NCBI GenBank assembly: GCA_014381105.1
Contig: JACMIO010000075.1
Coordinates: 1-12,729, forward strand
DNA from: a bacterium
GTDB taxonomy: Archaea > Thermoproteota > Nitrososphaeria > Nitrososphaerales > Nitrososphaeraceae
Direction: 5' to 3'
Length of the DNA: 12,729 nt
Part shown: one piece after another, positions 6,545 through 12,729 of the stretch
Numbering within the stretch: the stretch's first letter is position 1
Layout of the letters: the number at the start of each line of letters is the position of its first letter
Notes under the pieces: generated by a model
What the model saw: the letters and a program-made list of their open reading frames with translations, nothing else
What the model was told of the DNA's origin: nothing
Databases searched by the model: none
Translations under genes and position numbers: made by a program

Positions 6545-6571
6545 AAAGCGTACTCTCCTCCTATAAAGCGT
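6545..6571 (+). repeat. Direct repeat AAAGCGT, 20-nt period, in divergent intergenic region
   Basis: AAAGCGT occurs at 6545-6551 and again at 6565-6571, exactly 20 nt apart, close to two helical turns. It lies in the 180-nt gap between the winged-helix gene and glmS, upstream of the glmS box. It could be a pair of regulator half-sites. A 7-mer repeat in AT-rich DNA can also occur by chance. Apart from this and the two candidate boxes I see nothing in the gap. Confidence 0.35.
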
Positions 6572-6613
6572 TATAATTTATTTTGTAGTGGTAACTTGTG
6601 ATGTTAGTAATTA

Positions 6614-6620
6614 TTTTAAA
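6614..6620 (+). promoter_or_regulatory. Candidate TATA box for glmS
   Basis: TTTTAAA is centred 29 nt before the glmS ATG at 6646, giving a leaderless or very short leader. An alternative, TATAATTTA at 6572-6580, would give a leader of roughly 40-45 nt. No Shine-Dalgarno sequence precedes the ATG. Confidence 0.4.
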
Positions 6621-6645
6621 CCAAATAAAATTGTAGAATAGTGTT

Positions 6646-8409
6646 ATGTGTTCAATAATAGGATACAAGGGCAATGAACACGCTTCTACCGTATTGATAG
6701 AAGGTCTCAAAAAGATGGAATATAGAGGATACGATAGTGTAGGCATTGCGACAATTAAGTCAGGTAAGCTCTTGATACGTAAAGGTGTCGGTAAGGTTGC
6801 AGAAGTCAACAAGTCATTAAGACTTGATGAATTACCCGGGAAATTAGGAATTGGACATACACGTTGGGCAACGCATGGAGGTATCGTTGACTCTAATGCT
6901 CATCCTCATCTTTCATGTAATTCAACAATAGCTGTTGTGCATAATGGCATAATCGAAAATTACGATGAATTGAAAGATGAACTTTACAGATCTGGTCATA
7001 AATTTAATAGTGAAACTGACAGTGAAGTTATTGCTCACCTGTTAGAGGAATACTTTGAAATCACTGGAGACATTCGGTTATCAATGATCTTTACATGCAA
7101 ACGATTAGTAGGTTCTTTCGCATTTGTTGCTGTATTTAACTCCTCAACATTATGTGGTGCCCGATATGATGAACCACTGATAGTAGGAGTTGGTAACGAT
7201 GACTATTTTCTGTCCAGCGACATTCTAGGATTCTTAAATCACACAGACCGTGCGATTTTTTTGGATAATCGAGATATTGTTGTAATTAATGATAGTGATA
7301 TCTCTTTTTTCAATTTTGATGGTGACAGAATTTCAAGAAAAATAACACAAGTTGCATGGGAGTTGGGTGATGCTGATAAAGGAAAATATTCACATTATAC
7401 CTTGAAGGAAATTCATGAACAGAACCAAACAATAGTAAAGAGCATGGATCAGGACAAGAAAAATTTGGAAAAATTCTGCAAGATCATTACAGATGCCAAA
7501 AATGTCTTTATTACTGGAAGTGGAACCAGTTATCATTCAGCATTAATCGCAAAGCAAGTCTTTTCGAAATCAAAGATTCACGTTGAACCCATAATGTCAA
7601 GTGAATTCCAATATTCCGCTGATTTGCTGGACGAAAATTCAGTTCTATTGGCAATATCTCAAAGTGGTGAAACCGCTGATGTAATGCACTCAGTAAAATC
7701 TGCAAAGGATATGGGAGCCAAAGTGCTGTCAATTGTTAATATTCCGACTTCTTCTCTTGCTCGATTAAGTGATTCTTATCTGGAGGTTAACTGTGGTCCT
7801 GAAATAGGTGTTGCTGCAACCAAGAGTTTTACAAGTCAGATTGCACTGTTATATTACGTTGCAGACTTGATTGGTAAGAAATCAAATGGGATATTCGATA
7901 GTAAGGACGTTTTGACCAAAGCCATAAATCAAGTCTTGGAATTGGATTCGCAGATTGAAAGAGTTGCAAATCAGATAAAAGGATCAAAGGATGTATACAT
8001 TCTTGGCAGATCTCTACATTTCCCTATTTGTCTAGAAGGAGCATTAAAGATTAAGGAATTGTCATATATTCATGCCGAAGGAATGGCTGCAGGTGAATTA
8101 AAACATGGCCCTCTCGCACTAATAGACAACAATAGTATAGTAATTGTCATTCATCCAGACGATTCTACTTATGGAGATACTTTATCAAATATACATACTA
8201 TAAAATCAAGAGGTGCAAAAATAGTTGGAATTTCAAATAAGAAGGACGAAATATATGATTACCAAATTACCATTCCCACAATAAGCGAATCACTCTATCC
8301 CCTGATCGAAGTAGTCCCGCTGCAGCTTTTGGCTTATTATTTGTCCATTTGTAACAATGCAAATCCTGATTACCCGCGTAATCTCGCAAAATCTGTTACA
8401 GTAAAATAA
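6646..8409 (+). CDS. glmS: Glutamine--fructose-6-phosphate aminotransferase (isomerizing)
   Basis: GlmS converts fructose 6-phosphate and glutamine into glucosamine 6-phosphate and glutamate, the entry step to UDP-GlcNAc for surface glycans and protein glycosylation. The 587-residue length is close to the family norm. The N-terminal glutaminase domain has the catalytic Cys2 (exposed after Met removal), EYRGYDS at 25-31, GHTRWATHG at 70-78, HNGIIENY at 99-106 and SETDSEV at 122-128. The first sugar-isomerase domain has GSGTSYHSA at 291-299 and SQSGETADV at 338-346; the second has GRSLHFPICLEGALKIKELS near 454-473 and AGELKHGP at 482-489. The C-terminus DYPRNLAKSVTVK is the standard ending, carrying the active-site lysine. 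The gene stands alone, divergent from the winged-helix/S-layer-like gene and convergent with the cobT-like gene 49 nt downstream. Confidence 0.97.
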   Translation: MCSIIGYKGNEHASTVLIEGLKKMEYRGYDSVGIATIKSGKLLIRKGVGKVAEVNKSLRLDELPGKLGIGHTRWATHGGIVDSNAHPHLSCNSTIAVVHNGIIENYDELKDELYRSGHKFNSETDSEVIAHLLEEYFEITGDIRLSMIFTCKRLVGSFAFVAVFNSSTLCGARYDEPLIVGVGNDDYFLSSDILGFLNHTDRAIFLDNRDIVVINDSDISFFNFDGDRISRKITQVAWELGDADKGKYSHYTLKEIHEQNQTIVKSMDQDKKNLEKFCKIITDAKNVFITGSGTSYHSALIAKQVFSKSKIHVEPIMSSEFQYSADLLDENSVLLAISQSGETADVMHSVKSAKDMGAKVLSIVNIPTSSLARLSDSYLEVNCGPEIGVAATKSFTSQIALLYYVADLIGKKSNGIFDSKDVLTKAINQVLELDSQIERVANQIKGSKDVYILGRSLHFPICLEGALKIKELSYIHAEGMAAGELKHGPLALIDNNSIVIVIHPDDSTYGDTLSNIHTIKSRGAKIVGISNKKDEIYDYQITIPTISESLYPLIEVVPLQLLAYYLSICNNANPDYPRNLAKSVTVK

Positions 8410-8458
8410 TCATGGCAAAATTGAATTGAATTTGGTCTTGGGGCCATCAATTAATCTT

Positions 8459-9553
8459 TCACACTACAATATTCTCAATACTCTTTTCGTACTCATCTTC
8501 TAATTTTCTTAAGAAAATGTCCTTATCCAGAGATCTATTTGATTTCAACAGAAGTGTTATTAGGGCGCCCCCTGAACCCACTCCTTCTTTCACTACACCC
8601 TTGTCGTACATTAGCAATCCATTTTTTGTCGATCTGTCTAGACCCGGATTTACCGATAAAATAGGTATGTTTGGAGAAATGGCCCTCACCAGAAAATTCA
8701 AATCTGAATTCTCATCTTTAGTAACGTAAGAAGTGGTCCCTACGCAGATTTTATCAAAAGGAACATTCAGAGAAGCCATAAATGCAAGAACTGCTGCCAT
8801 TTGTGTGCCCCCTGCAAGCATTACCTTGGACCCTGATTGGATGACACCTGTTGCGATTCCAGCAACTGCTGGTATCATTGGGTCGCCAAGGAACGACACT
8901 ATTTTGAAGGGATCTTTTAACTCTGATAAATTGTACTTTTTAATAGCCTCTTGCACAACCCTGATTTTCAAATCATGGGGATTTGTTGGCATACTGCTAC
9001 TCATTTTGTAGTTTGCATCAATCCCAAAGCCTGTCAACACTCCAAGAGCCGTAGTTGTACCCCCGGGGATACTCTCGCCTAGAACTACTAGGTCGTTTGA
9101 CTTGGATAATTGCTTACCCAACACGTTGCCGTAGTCAAAAGCTTGATGTGTCTCAAAGAGTTGTAATGCTGCCTCGTATTGAATGTTCTTTCCGTGGTTA
9201 ATTCCAAATGAAATGAATGGGATTTTAGGATCAATTTTGGAACCCGAATTTACAACTAAACATGGTATTTTTCCAAGTAACAGCGCAGTTCTTGTCAATA
9301 ATGCTGGGGTTGGTATTCCATCAGGTGTGGCAGGTACTCCAGAAATAGAAAAACATCTACCATGCAATAGAAATTCAGAATCTGCTGGTGATGTGTACTT
9401 TATGAGATCTGGGTTCGCTCCTGCAAAAGTTATACCTGGAACCTGACTTGTTTCTGTATATGAAATAACACACACAAAAAGAGGGTTTGTGGTAAGAAAC
9501 TTATCGATCACGTTACTTTTTTGGGAACATTGTATCTCAAATTCTCTAGACAT
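8459..9553 (-). CDS. cobT: Archaeal CobT-like (NaMN-dependent phosphoribosyltransferase family, TIGR00303)
   Basis: The protein resembles the archaeal CobT family (TIGR00303/UPF0284). That family is assigned to transfer of phosphoribose from nicotinate mononucleotide to the lower-ligand base in cobalamin assembly. Supporting segments are Gly-rich: GESIPGGTTTALGVLTGFG in the middle, AGGTQMAAVLAFMASL further on, and a C-terminal KEGVGSGGALITLLL. I take ATG at 9553 because GAGGA lies 8 nt upstream and the gap to the preceding stop is 4 nt. An in-frame ATG at 9568 would add five residues and overlap the upstream gene by 11 nt. It is the last gene of a tight operon with the NAD(P)HX epimerase and a metallo-hydrolase. 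It must not be confused with the VWA cobaltochelatase subunit also called CobT. The family call is good; the exact base substrate is not visible. Confidence 0.88.
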   Translation of the reverse strand: MSREFEIQCSQKSNVIDKFLTTNPLFVCVISYTETSQVPGITFAGANPDLIKYTSPADSEFLLHGRCFSISGVPATPDGIPTPALLTRTALLLGKIPCLVVNSGSKIDPKIPFISFGINHGKNIQYEAALQLFETHQAFDYGNVLGKQLSKSNDLVVLGESIPGGTTTALGVLTGFGIDANYKMSSSMPTNPHDLKIRVVQEAIKKYNLSELKDPFKIVSFLGDPMIPAVAGIATGVIQSGSKVMLAGGTQMAAVLAFMASLNVPFDKICVGTTSYVTKDENSDLNFLVRAISPNIPILSVNPGLDRSTKNGLLMYDKGVVKEGVGSGGALITLLLKSNRSLDKDIFLRKLEDEYEKSIENIVV

Positions 9554-9557
9554 ATTC

Positions 9558-10175
9558 CTATTCCTCATTTACCATATATTTCAGGAATGCTTCTTTAGAT
9601 TTAAAATTAAGCATGGGATTGTTTGTTCTTTCATTTAGTATTGTTGATGTTGGTGTGATCCCATAATTATGCCCTGGATACACTACTAATGAACCTTCTA
9701 ACTTTGAAACTCTGGATAGACTATCGTACATATTATCAGGACTACTTCCAGGAAGATCTACTCTTCCAATATTTCCTACGAATAGTGTATCTCCAGTTAC
9801 AATAGATTCTTTATTCACAATGAGGCAAATGCTATCTTCTGAATGACCAGGAGTATACAATACCTCCAATTCCATCTTTCCAATATTGATAATCTCTCCT
9901 TCTCTCACTGATCTGTCCTTTTTAATGGTGGATTTTTCATGCTGGATTATCGGAGCTTTTATAATTTCGGCAACTTGATCATTACCCAGAACGTGATCAA
10001 AGTGTGTATGAGTGTTTATGATGTATTTTGCTGAAATCTTATTTTTCTCTAAAAAATCAAATATTTTTTCCAGTTCCCATGAAGGATCTATTACAACTCC
10101 AACTTTATCATGTTCATCATAAATGACATAACTGAAATTTTGCATGTTTCCTACCGGAATCTGTACTATTCCCAA
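9558..10175 (-). CDS. Metallo-beta-lactamase-fold hydrolase (glyoxalase II-like)
   Basis: This 205-residue cytosolic metallo-hydrolase has all the metal ligands of the fold: THTHFDH at residues 55-61, His111 in TPGHSEDS, Asp129 in GDTLFVG, and His169 in PGHNYG. The segment GDTLFVGNIGRVDLPGSSPDNMYDSL is typical of the glyoxalase II/GloB-like branch, which hydrolyses thioesters, with persulfide dioxygenases as relatives. The exact substrate cannot be read from the sequence. The start is TTG at 10175: a strong AGGAGTGG lies 7 nt upstream in the end of the epimerase gene, and the next in-frame ATG (residue 11) would remove the first conserved strand. It begins 2 nt after the epimerase stop, so the two are almost certainly co-transcribed. 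It may clear a reactive metabolite alongside NAD(P)HX repair, but that is inference. Confidence 0.9.
   Translation of the reverse strand: MGIVQIPVGNMQNFSYVIYDEHDKVGVVIDPSWELEKIFDFLEKNKISAKYIINTHTHFDHVLGNDQVAEIIKAPIIQHEKSTIKKDRSVREGEIINIGKMELEVLYTPGHSEDSICLIVNKESIVTGDTLFVGNIGRVDLPGSSPDNMYDSLSRVSKLEGSLVVYPGHNYGITPTSTILNERTNNPMLNFKSKEAFLKYMVNEE
9562..9566 (-). promoter_or_regulatory. Shine-Dalgarno-like site deciding the cobT-like start
   Basis: The minus strand reads GAGGA, 8 nt before the ATG at 9553 and inside the last codons of the upstream hydrolase gene. It favours 9553 over the overlapping ATG at 9568, which has no comparable site. Confidence 0.45.
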
Positions 10176-10177
10176 AT

Positions 10178-10864
10178 TCAGACCACTCCTTGCTCGGCCT
10201 CAGTTGGTATTCCAATTTTCTCAAGGTGAAGCTTGCCGACGTATTCTTTATTCATTGTTAACCCTTTTTTAATTCTGTGATAAGTAACAGTAGCGTCAGC
10301 TTTGACACATTTTTCCAGAAAAGTTCCATCGTTCGGATCCAGTCCAGAAGGGATATCGACTGATACGACATACGTATTTGACGCGTTAATTATTTCAATT
10401 GCTGACGAAAAAGGTTCTCTTATTTCCCCCTTAATCCCTGTACCAAAAATACCATCTATAATTATATCCGATTCTGATACCTTGTTCTTGGCCAACTCTA
10501 TAACATTTGGTCCTGTGAGGATTCTTATTGATTTCATTTTTTGAACAATAGACCAATTGACCAATGTTTCTTCAGTTTTCATGTTATTCGCATCACCTAC
10601 AAGTACTATAGTAACTTCAACTCCACTCTGAGATGATAAGTGTCTAGAAGCTACCATTGCATCCCCACCGTTATTCCCAGTCCCGCAAAATGAAATTATT
10701 TTTTTGCCTGCAAAGGTGGGGCCTTTTTCCGACACAATGAAATCAGCTAGCCCATGTCCTGCATTTTCCATCATAAGCACCTTTTTCATACCAAAAATTG
10801 AATGTCCGTTATCCTCTATACGATACATTTGTTCAGAAGTAATAGGTTGCTCTTCTACAGTCAT
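10178..10864 (-). CDS. nnrE: NAD(P)H-hydrate epimerase (YjeF N-terminal domain, stand-alone)
   Basis: The protein is the epimerase half of the NAD(P)HX repair system: it interconverts the R and S forms of hydrated NAD(P)H so that a dehydratase can restore the cofactor. The 228-residue Rossmann-type domain shows the family motifs CGTGNNGGDAMVASRHL at 60-76, DGIFGTGIKGE at 137-147 and VSVDIPSGLDPNDGT at 167-181. In many prokaryotes it is fused to the ADP/ATP-dependent dehydratase (NnrD); here it ends after the epimerase domain and no dehydratase is in the window. The usual NNGGDG is NNGGDA, a mild change. ATG at 10864 has a TATA-like box centred 28 nt upstream and no Shine-Dalgarno sequence. 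It is the first gene of the operon that continues with the hydrolase 2 nt later and the cobT-like gene. Confidence 0.92.
   Translation of the reverse strand: MTVEEQPITSEQMYRIEDNGHSIFGMKKVLMMENAGHGLADFIVSEKGPTFAGKKIISFCGTGNNGGDAMVASRHLSSQSGVEVTIVLVGDANNMKTEETLVNWSIVQKMKSIRILTGPNVIELAKNKVSESDIIIDGIFGTGIKGEIREPFSSAIEIINASNTYVVSVDIPSGLDPNDGTFLEKCVKADATVTYHRIKKGLTMNKEYVGKLHLEKIGIPTEAEQGVV
10183..10190 (-). promoter_or_regulatory. Strong Shine-Dalgarno site deciding a TTG start
   Basis: The minus strand reads AGGAGTGG, 7 nt before TTG at 10175. It lies in the last codons of the epimerase gene. It is the best match in the window to the archaeal GGAGGTGA consensus and supports TTG as the start of the hydrolase gene. 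Confidence 0.6.
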
Positions 10865-10887
10865 GAATTGTTAGATGAATAAACGAG

Positions 10888-10896
10888 AAATAAAAA
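10888..10896 (-). promoter_or_regulatory. Candidate TATA box for the epimerase operon
   Basis: The minus strand reads TTTTTATTT with its A 27 nt before the ATG at 10864. It is the same 9-mer seen before rps13 and the MoxR-like gene. It lies in the 58-nt gap after the Hjc-like gene, so the T-run could also serve as that gene's terminator. Confidence 0.45.
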
Positions 10897-10922
10897 TTAT
10901 GAGTTGATTATTTTGGATCTAT

Positions 10923-11504
10923 TCAAAAAGGCATGACATAGTCCTTTAGATAACATTTCCTTGTCTGGTTATTTCTCATTTCAAACGTCCTGCCATCATA
11001 AGTACACTTTATGATCGGCAGATCTTTAATTTTCGAATATCTATCTGCTACTTTATAATATTCTTGTAACTTTCTGTGAGTATAAACTGTCTTTCCTTCT
11101 TCTCTAACTCTTCTTTTTTGCATAAATTTAAAGGCCAAGATGACATGGGCCGTCTTGTATACCTGAAACATATCTCTTATTTGAAAACATCTTTGGATTT
11201 GATCGGATGGAACATAAAGACTGTCTGACGTACCAGATTTTGCTTCTATAGACAAGAATATCGACTCCTTGTTGTTAACAGCAATAATATCGGGTAAGTT
11301 TGCGCTAGATCCGCCTAAGCGTCTTGCATTCCAAACATTGCGGTTTAATTTTTGTACAAGCACATGTTCAAAACTATATCCTCTATTTCTTCTAATCCTA
11401 TTCAGTCTGGTGTAAACATGTTCTAATTCATATTGGATTTTTCTTTTATTAGCAGGTTCAAGCGTTTCATATGTCTGAGTCTGGTACACCAAGATATTTT
11501 GCAT
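10923..11504 (-). CDS. hjc: Hjc-family Holliday junction resolvase
   Basis: Hjc cuts four-way DNA junctions in archaeal recombination and fork repair. The nuclease core shows the expected pattern: RGYSFEHVLVQKL at 41-53 (Glu46), RRLGGSS at 61-67, LPDIIAV at 70-76 (Asp72), and IEAKSG at 86-91 (Glu87, Lys89), together the Glu/Asp/ExK active site. At 193 residues it is longer than typical Hjc (about 120-140), with roughly 40 extra N-terminal residues rich in Arg and a C-terminal extension of about 60 basic residues. ATG at 11504 is used, but a TATA-like TTATATA (minus strand, 11517-11523) is only 16 nt upstream. The true start could therefore be TTG at 11492, or transcription could begin from TATAATTTTT at 11561-11570. 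It is divergent from translin. Confidence 0.87.
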   Translation of the reverse strand: MQNILVYQTQTYETLEPANKRKIQYELEHVYTRLNRIRRNRGYSFEHVLVQKLNRNVWNARRLGGSSANLPDIIAVNNKESIFLSIEAKSGTSDSLYVPSDQIQRCFQIRDMFQVYKTAHVILAFKFMQKRRVREEGKTVYTHRKLQEYYKVADRYSKIKDLPIIKCTYDGRTFEMRNNQTRKCYLKDYVMPF

Positions 11505-11602
11505 TCCACGTACTAGTATATAATCCAGAAAGAATGAAACTTTTGAACCAACATGTCTTGAAAAATTATACGAGGGTTATTCTGAGGATATCAAATAATC
11601 AA

Positions 11603-11610
11603 TAAATATA
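11603..11610 (+). promoter_or_regulatory. Candidate TATA box for translin
   Basis: TAAATATA is centred 24-25 nt before the ATG at 11631. This predicts a leaderless mRNA with the start site inside the palindrome at 11620-11636. No Shine-Dalgarno sequence is present. Confidence 0.45.
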
Positions 11611-11619
11611 CTGATAAAT

Positions 11620-11636
11620 CATCATGATTCATGATG
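11620..11636. repeat. Perfect 17-bp palindrome over the translin start (possible operator)
   Basis: The sequence CATCATGA-T-TCATGATG has two perfect 8-nt arms around one central base. It spans 11 nt before to 6 nt into the translin coding region, including the ATG at 11631 and the predicted transcription start. A dimeric repressor bound here would block transcription. Part of the symmetry comes from the repeated ATG/CAT triplets, so chance is possible. Confidence 0.5.
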
Positions 11637-12278
11637 CTATCAAATGTTCAATCTGACGTAGAGAAAATCAATAAAAAATTTAAGGACATAGAAGAGCGAA
11701 GAAATGCTATCATAAAGGGAACTAGGGATGCAACAATCCTTTGCAGTAAGGCTATAGTCTCTTTGCACTCCCATAAGAAAAAAGAATCAATCGAATATAT
11801 TGAAAAAGCCAAAAAATTATTGCAGGAATTTAAGGCATTAGGAAAGGATGATCTTCAAAAATATCTGTACATTGCGGAGCAGGAATATGTCGAGGCATTT
11901 TGTTTATTTTCGATTGCAGAAAACTCTGTTATTCCTGGCATGAAATCACTCGATGTTTCCGATATTTCGTATGTTATGGGACTGCTGGATTGTATCGGAG
12001 AAATTAAACGAATGATAATAGACAAAATTAGGGCCGAAGGTACTTCAAACATAAATACTTTATTCGAGTTGATGGATAAAATTTATGGCATTATTTATCC
12101 TCTGGCCGTCTATGATAACTTGATGCCTGGTTTAAGGAAGAAATTGGATGTATCGAGAATTCTAATTGAAAATGTTAGAGCAATAATCACGGAGGAACAA
12201 AGAAGAACAAGAATGATTGATATAATAGAACAATTCGAAAAGAAATTTATGGCTAACAAAAATTCTAAGTTTGAGTAA
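11631..12278 (+). CDS. Archaeal translin/TRAX-family RNase
   Basis: The 215-residue, all-helical protein belongs to the translin family, whose members bind RNA and single-stranded DNA as octamers; TRAX-type members are RNases. Family segments are IAEQEYVEAFCLF at 81-93, YVMGLLDCIGEIKRMIIDKIR at 114-134, and YDNLMPGLRKKLDVSRILIENVR at 161-183. Glu85 and Glu88 (spaced i, i+3) and Asp120 and Glu124 (spaced i, i+4) fall where TRAX/C3PO catalytic acids lie, so RNase activity is plausible. ATG at 11631 is followed directly by a second ATG; a TATA-like box 24-25 nt upstream supports the first. The gene is divergent from the resolvase gene (126-nt gap) and convergent with the reductase gene, whose stop is 3 nt away. 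I assign the family with confidence; the cellular RNA target is unknown. Confidence 0.9.
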   Translation: MMLSNVQSDVEKINKKFKDIEERRNAIIKGTRDATILCSKAIVSLHSHKKKESIEYIEKAKKLLQEFKALGKDDLQKYLYIAEQEYVEAFCLFSIAENSVIPGMKSLDVSDISYVMGLLDCIGEIKRMIIDKIRAEGTSNINTLFELMDKIYGIIYPLAVYDNLMPGLRKKLDVSRILIENVRAIITEEQRRTRMIDIIEQFEKKFMANKNSKFE

Positions 12279-12281
12279 CGA

Positions 12282-12729
12282 TTACGCGCATCCCAACTTA
12301 ATGAATGCATCGGACATGGTCTTGTTCAAACTTTTTTGCCATTCGGGAAAGTCTGTTGGATTTGAAGGATAATTGTGGTAATGATTGACCAATTTCTTAT
12401 TTACTTCTGCTGTCTGTTTCAGATCTTCTGCGAGTCTCTTATTCATAGCTCCATGAATAAACATATTGAGCTTATCCACCATGCCAAATTCAGGATGTTC
12501 TCCATTTGTAATATTTTCTACATCTAACTTTGAGAGAAAATGTTTCATTCCATAATTAATTTGCTCATTTGATAATTTTTGGAGCAGTCTCCTAAAAACC
12601 TCCAGACCAGCTGTCTTGTATCCGTATGCTTCCACAAAATCCAGATTGTATTGCCAGAGTGATTCTTCGGAATAGTCATTGGCTTGAATTGAATCCACTA
12701 CGACTTTTCCTGCGATAGTCGCTGCAATA
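12282..12729 (-). CDS. C-terminal part of geranylgeranyl-reductase-like FAD oxidoreductase (5' end missing)
   Basis: The frame stays open to the right edge, giving 148 C-terminal residues. The first visible residues, IAATIAGKVVVDSIQANDY, match the end of the FAD-binding fold of geranylgeranyl-reductase-like proteins, where a Gly/Ala-rich helix (A-x-x-A/S-G-x-x-A) is followed by an acidic loop and 'SEESLWQYN'. The remaining residues (FVEAYGYKTAGLEVFRRLLQ and the helices after it) fit the family's C-terminal helical region. Family members saturate the isoprenoid chains of archaeal lipids or quinones with FADH2. The dinucleotide-binding Gly-rich motif is outside the window, so the call rests on the C-terminus only. 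An in-frame GTG at 12698 should not be used as a start, because the homologous sequence continues upstream of it. The protein ends GCA-stop 3 nt from translin's stop. Confidence 0.7.
   Translation of the reverse strand, partial: IAATIAGKVVVDSIQANDYSEESLWQYNLDFVEAYGYKTAGLEVFRRLLQKLSNEQINYGMKHFLSKLDVENITNGEHPEFGMVDKLNMFIHGAMNKRLAEDLKQTAEVNKKLVNHYHNYPSNPTDFPEWQKSLNKTMSDAFIKLGCA

Noticed and set aside
6601..6636. Short ATG frame (11 codons) upstream of glmS
   Set aside because: It overlaps the best TATA candidate, so it would not be transcribed if that box is used; AT-rich DNA gives such frames by chance.
6466..6645. A glmS ribozyme/riboswitch in the glmS leader
   Set aside because: The leader appears very short or absent, the glmS ribozyme is known from Firmicutes-type bacteria, and I see none of its pairing elements.
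6561..6812. Minus-strand 83-residue frame over the glmS start
   Set aside because: It overlaps the conserved glmS N-terminus and its own 3' part is AT-rich intergenic DNA; no family features.
8410..8458. Intrinsic terminator between glmS and the cobT-like gene
   Set aside because: TGGC/GCCA arms can pair weakly but are far apart and not followed by a solid T-run on either strand.
8459..9553. Cobaltochelatase link between the cobT-like gene and the AAA+/VWA cluster
   Set aside because: The name CobT is shared by two unrelated proteins. This one is the phosphoribosyltransferase-family type and not the VWA chelatase subunit, and it lies in a separate operon over 4 kb away.
1..12729. tRNA, rRNA, CRISPR array, insertion sequence or integration site
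   Set aside because: All intergenic gaps are 180 nt or shorter and were read on both strands; none holds a cloverleaf, regular repeats, transposase remnant or terminal inverted repeats.

Overview
The window looks like a piece of an archaeal chromosome, most likely from a Thaumarchaeota (Nitrososphaeria) member. The sequence is AT-rich and densely packed, with archaeal-type genes only: uS13 followed directly by uS4, an Hjc-family Holliday junction resolvase, an archaeal translin, an archaeal CobT-type (TIGR00303) protein and the C-terminus of a geranylgeranyl-reductase-like flavoprotein. The lineage call rests on my recollection of the uS13 and translin style and on gene content; no search was run. 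I see no mobile element, CRISPR array, tRNA or rRNA, and no gene-free stretch longer than 180 bp.

Layout. (1) Positions 1-4238, minus strand: a cluster of two AAA+ ATPases and VWA-type partners. A ChlI/BchI-like ATPase overlaps a VWA protein by 14 nt; then come a CbbQ/NorQ/MoxR-like ATPase and a partial protein that leaves the left edge and may be its NorD/CobT-like partner. (2) 4380-5480, plus strand: rps13-rps4. (3) 5494-6462, minus: a winged-helix protein fused to an S-layer-like C-terminal domain with a calcium-loop motif. It is divergent from (4) glmS, 6646-8409, plus. (5) 8459-10864, minus: a tight operon of NAD(P)HX epimerase, metallo-beta-lactamase-fold hydrolase and CobT-like protein. 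(6) 10923-11504, minus: Hjc-like resolvase, divergent from (7) translin, 11631-12278, plus. (8) 12282 to the right edge, minus: C-terminal part of a geranylgeranyl-reductase-like protein.

Expression signals follow a pattern. Most genes that begin a transcription unit have an A/T-rich TATA-like box centred about 25-31 nt before the start codon and no Shine-Dalgarno sequence, which suggests leaderless or nearly leaderless mRNAs. Genes inside operons have a Shine-Dalgarno-like sequence in the end of the upstream gene. Three start regions share the same 9-mer, TTTTTATTT, at nearly the same distance.

The points most worth following are the tandem AAA+/VWA pairs (a remodelling or metal-insertion type machine of unknown target), the S-layer-like regulator divergent from glmS (a possible envelope-to-amino-sugar link), and a perfect 17-bp palindrome over the predicted transcription and translation start of translin. 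These roles are inferences.
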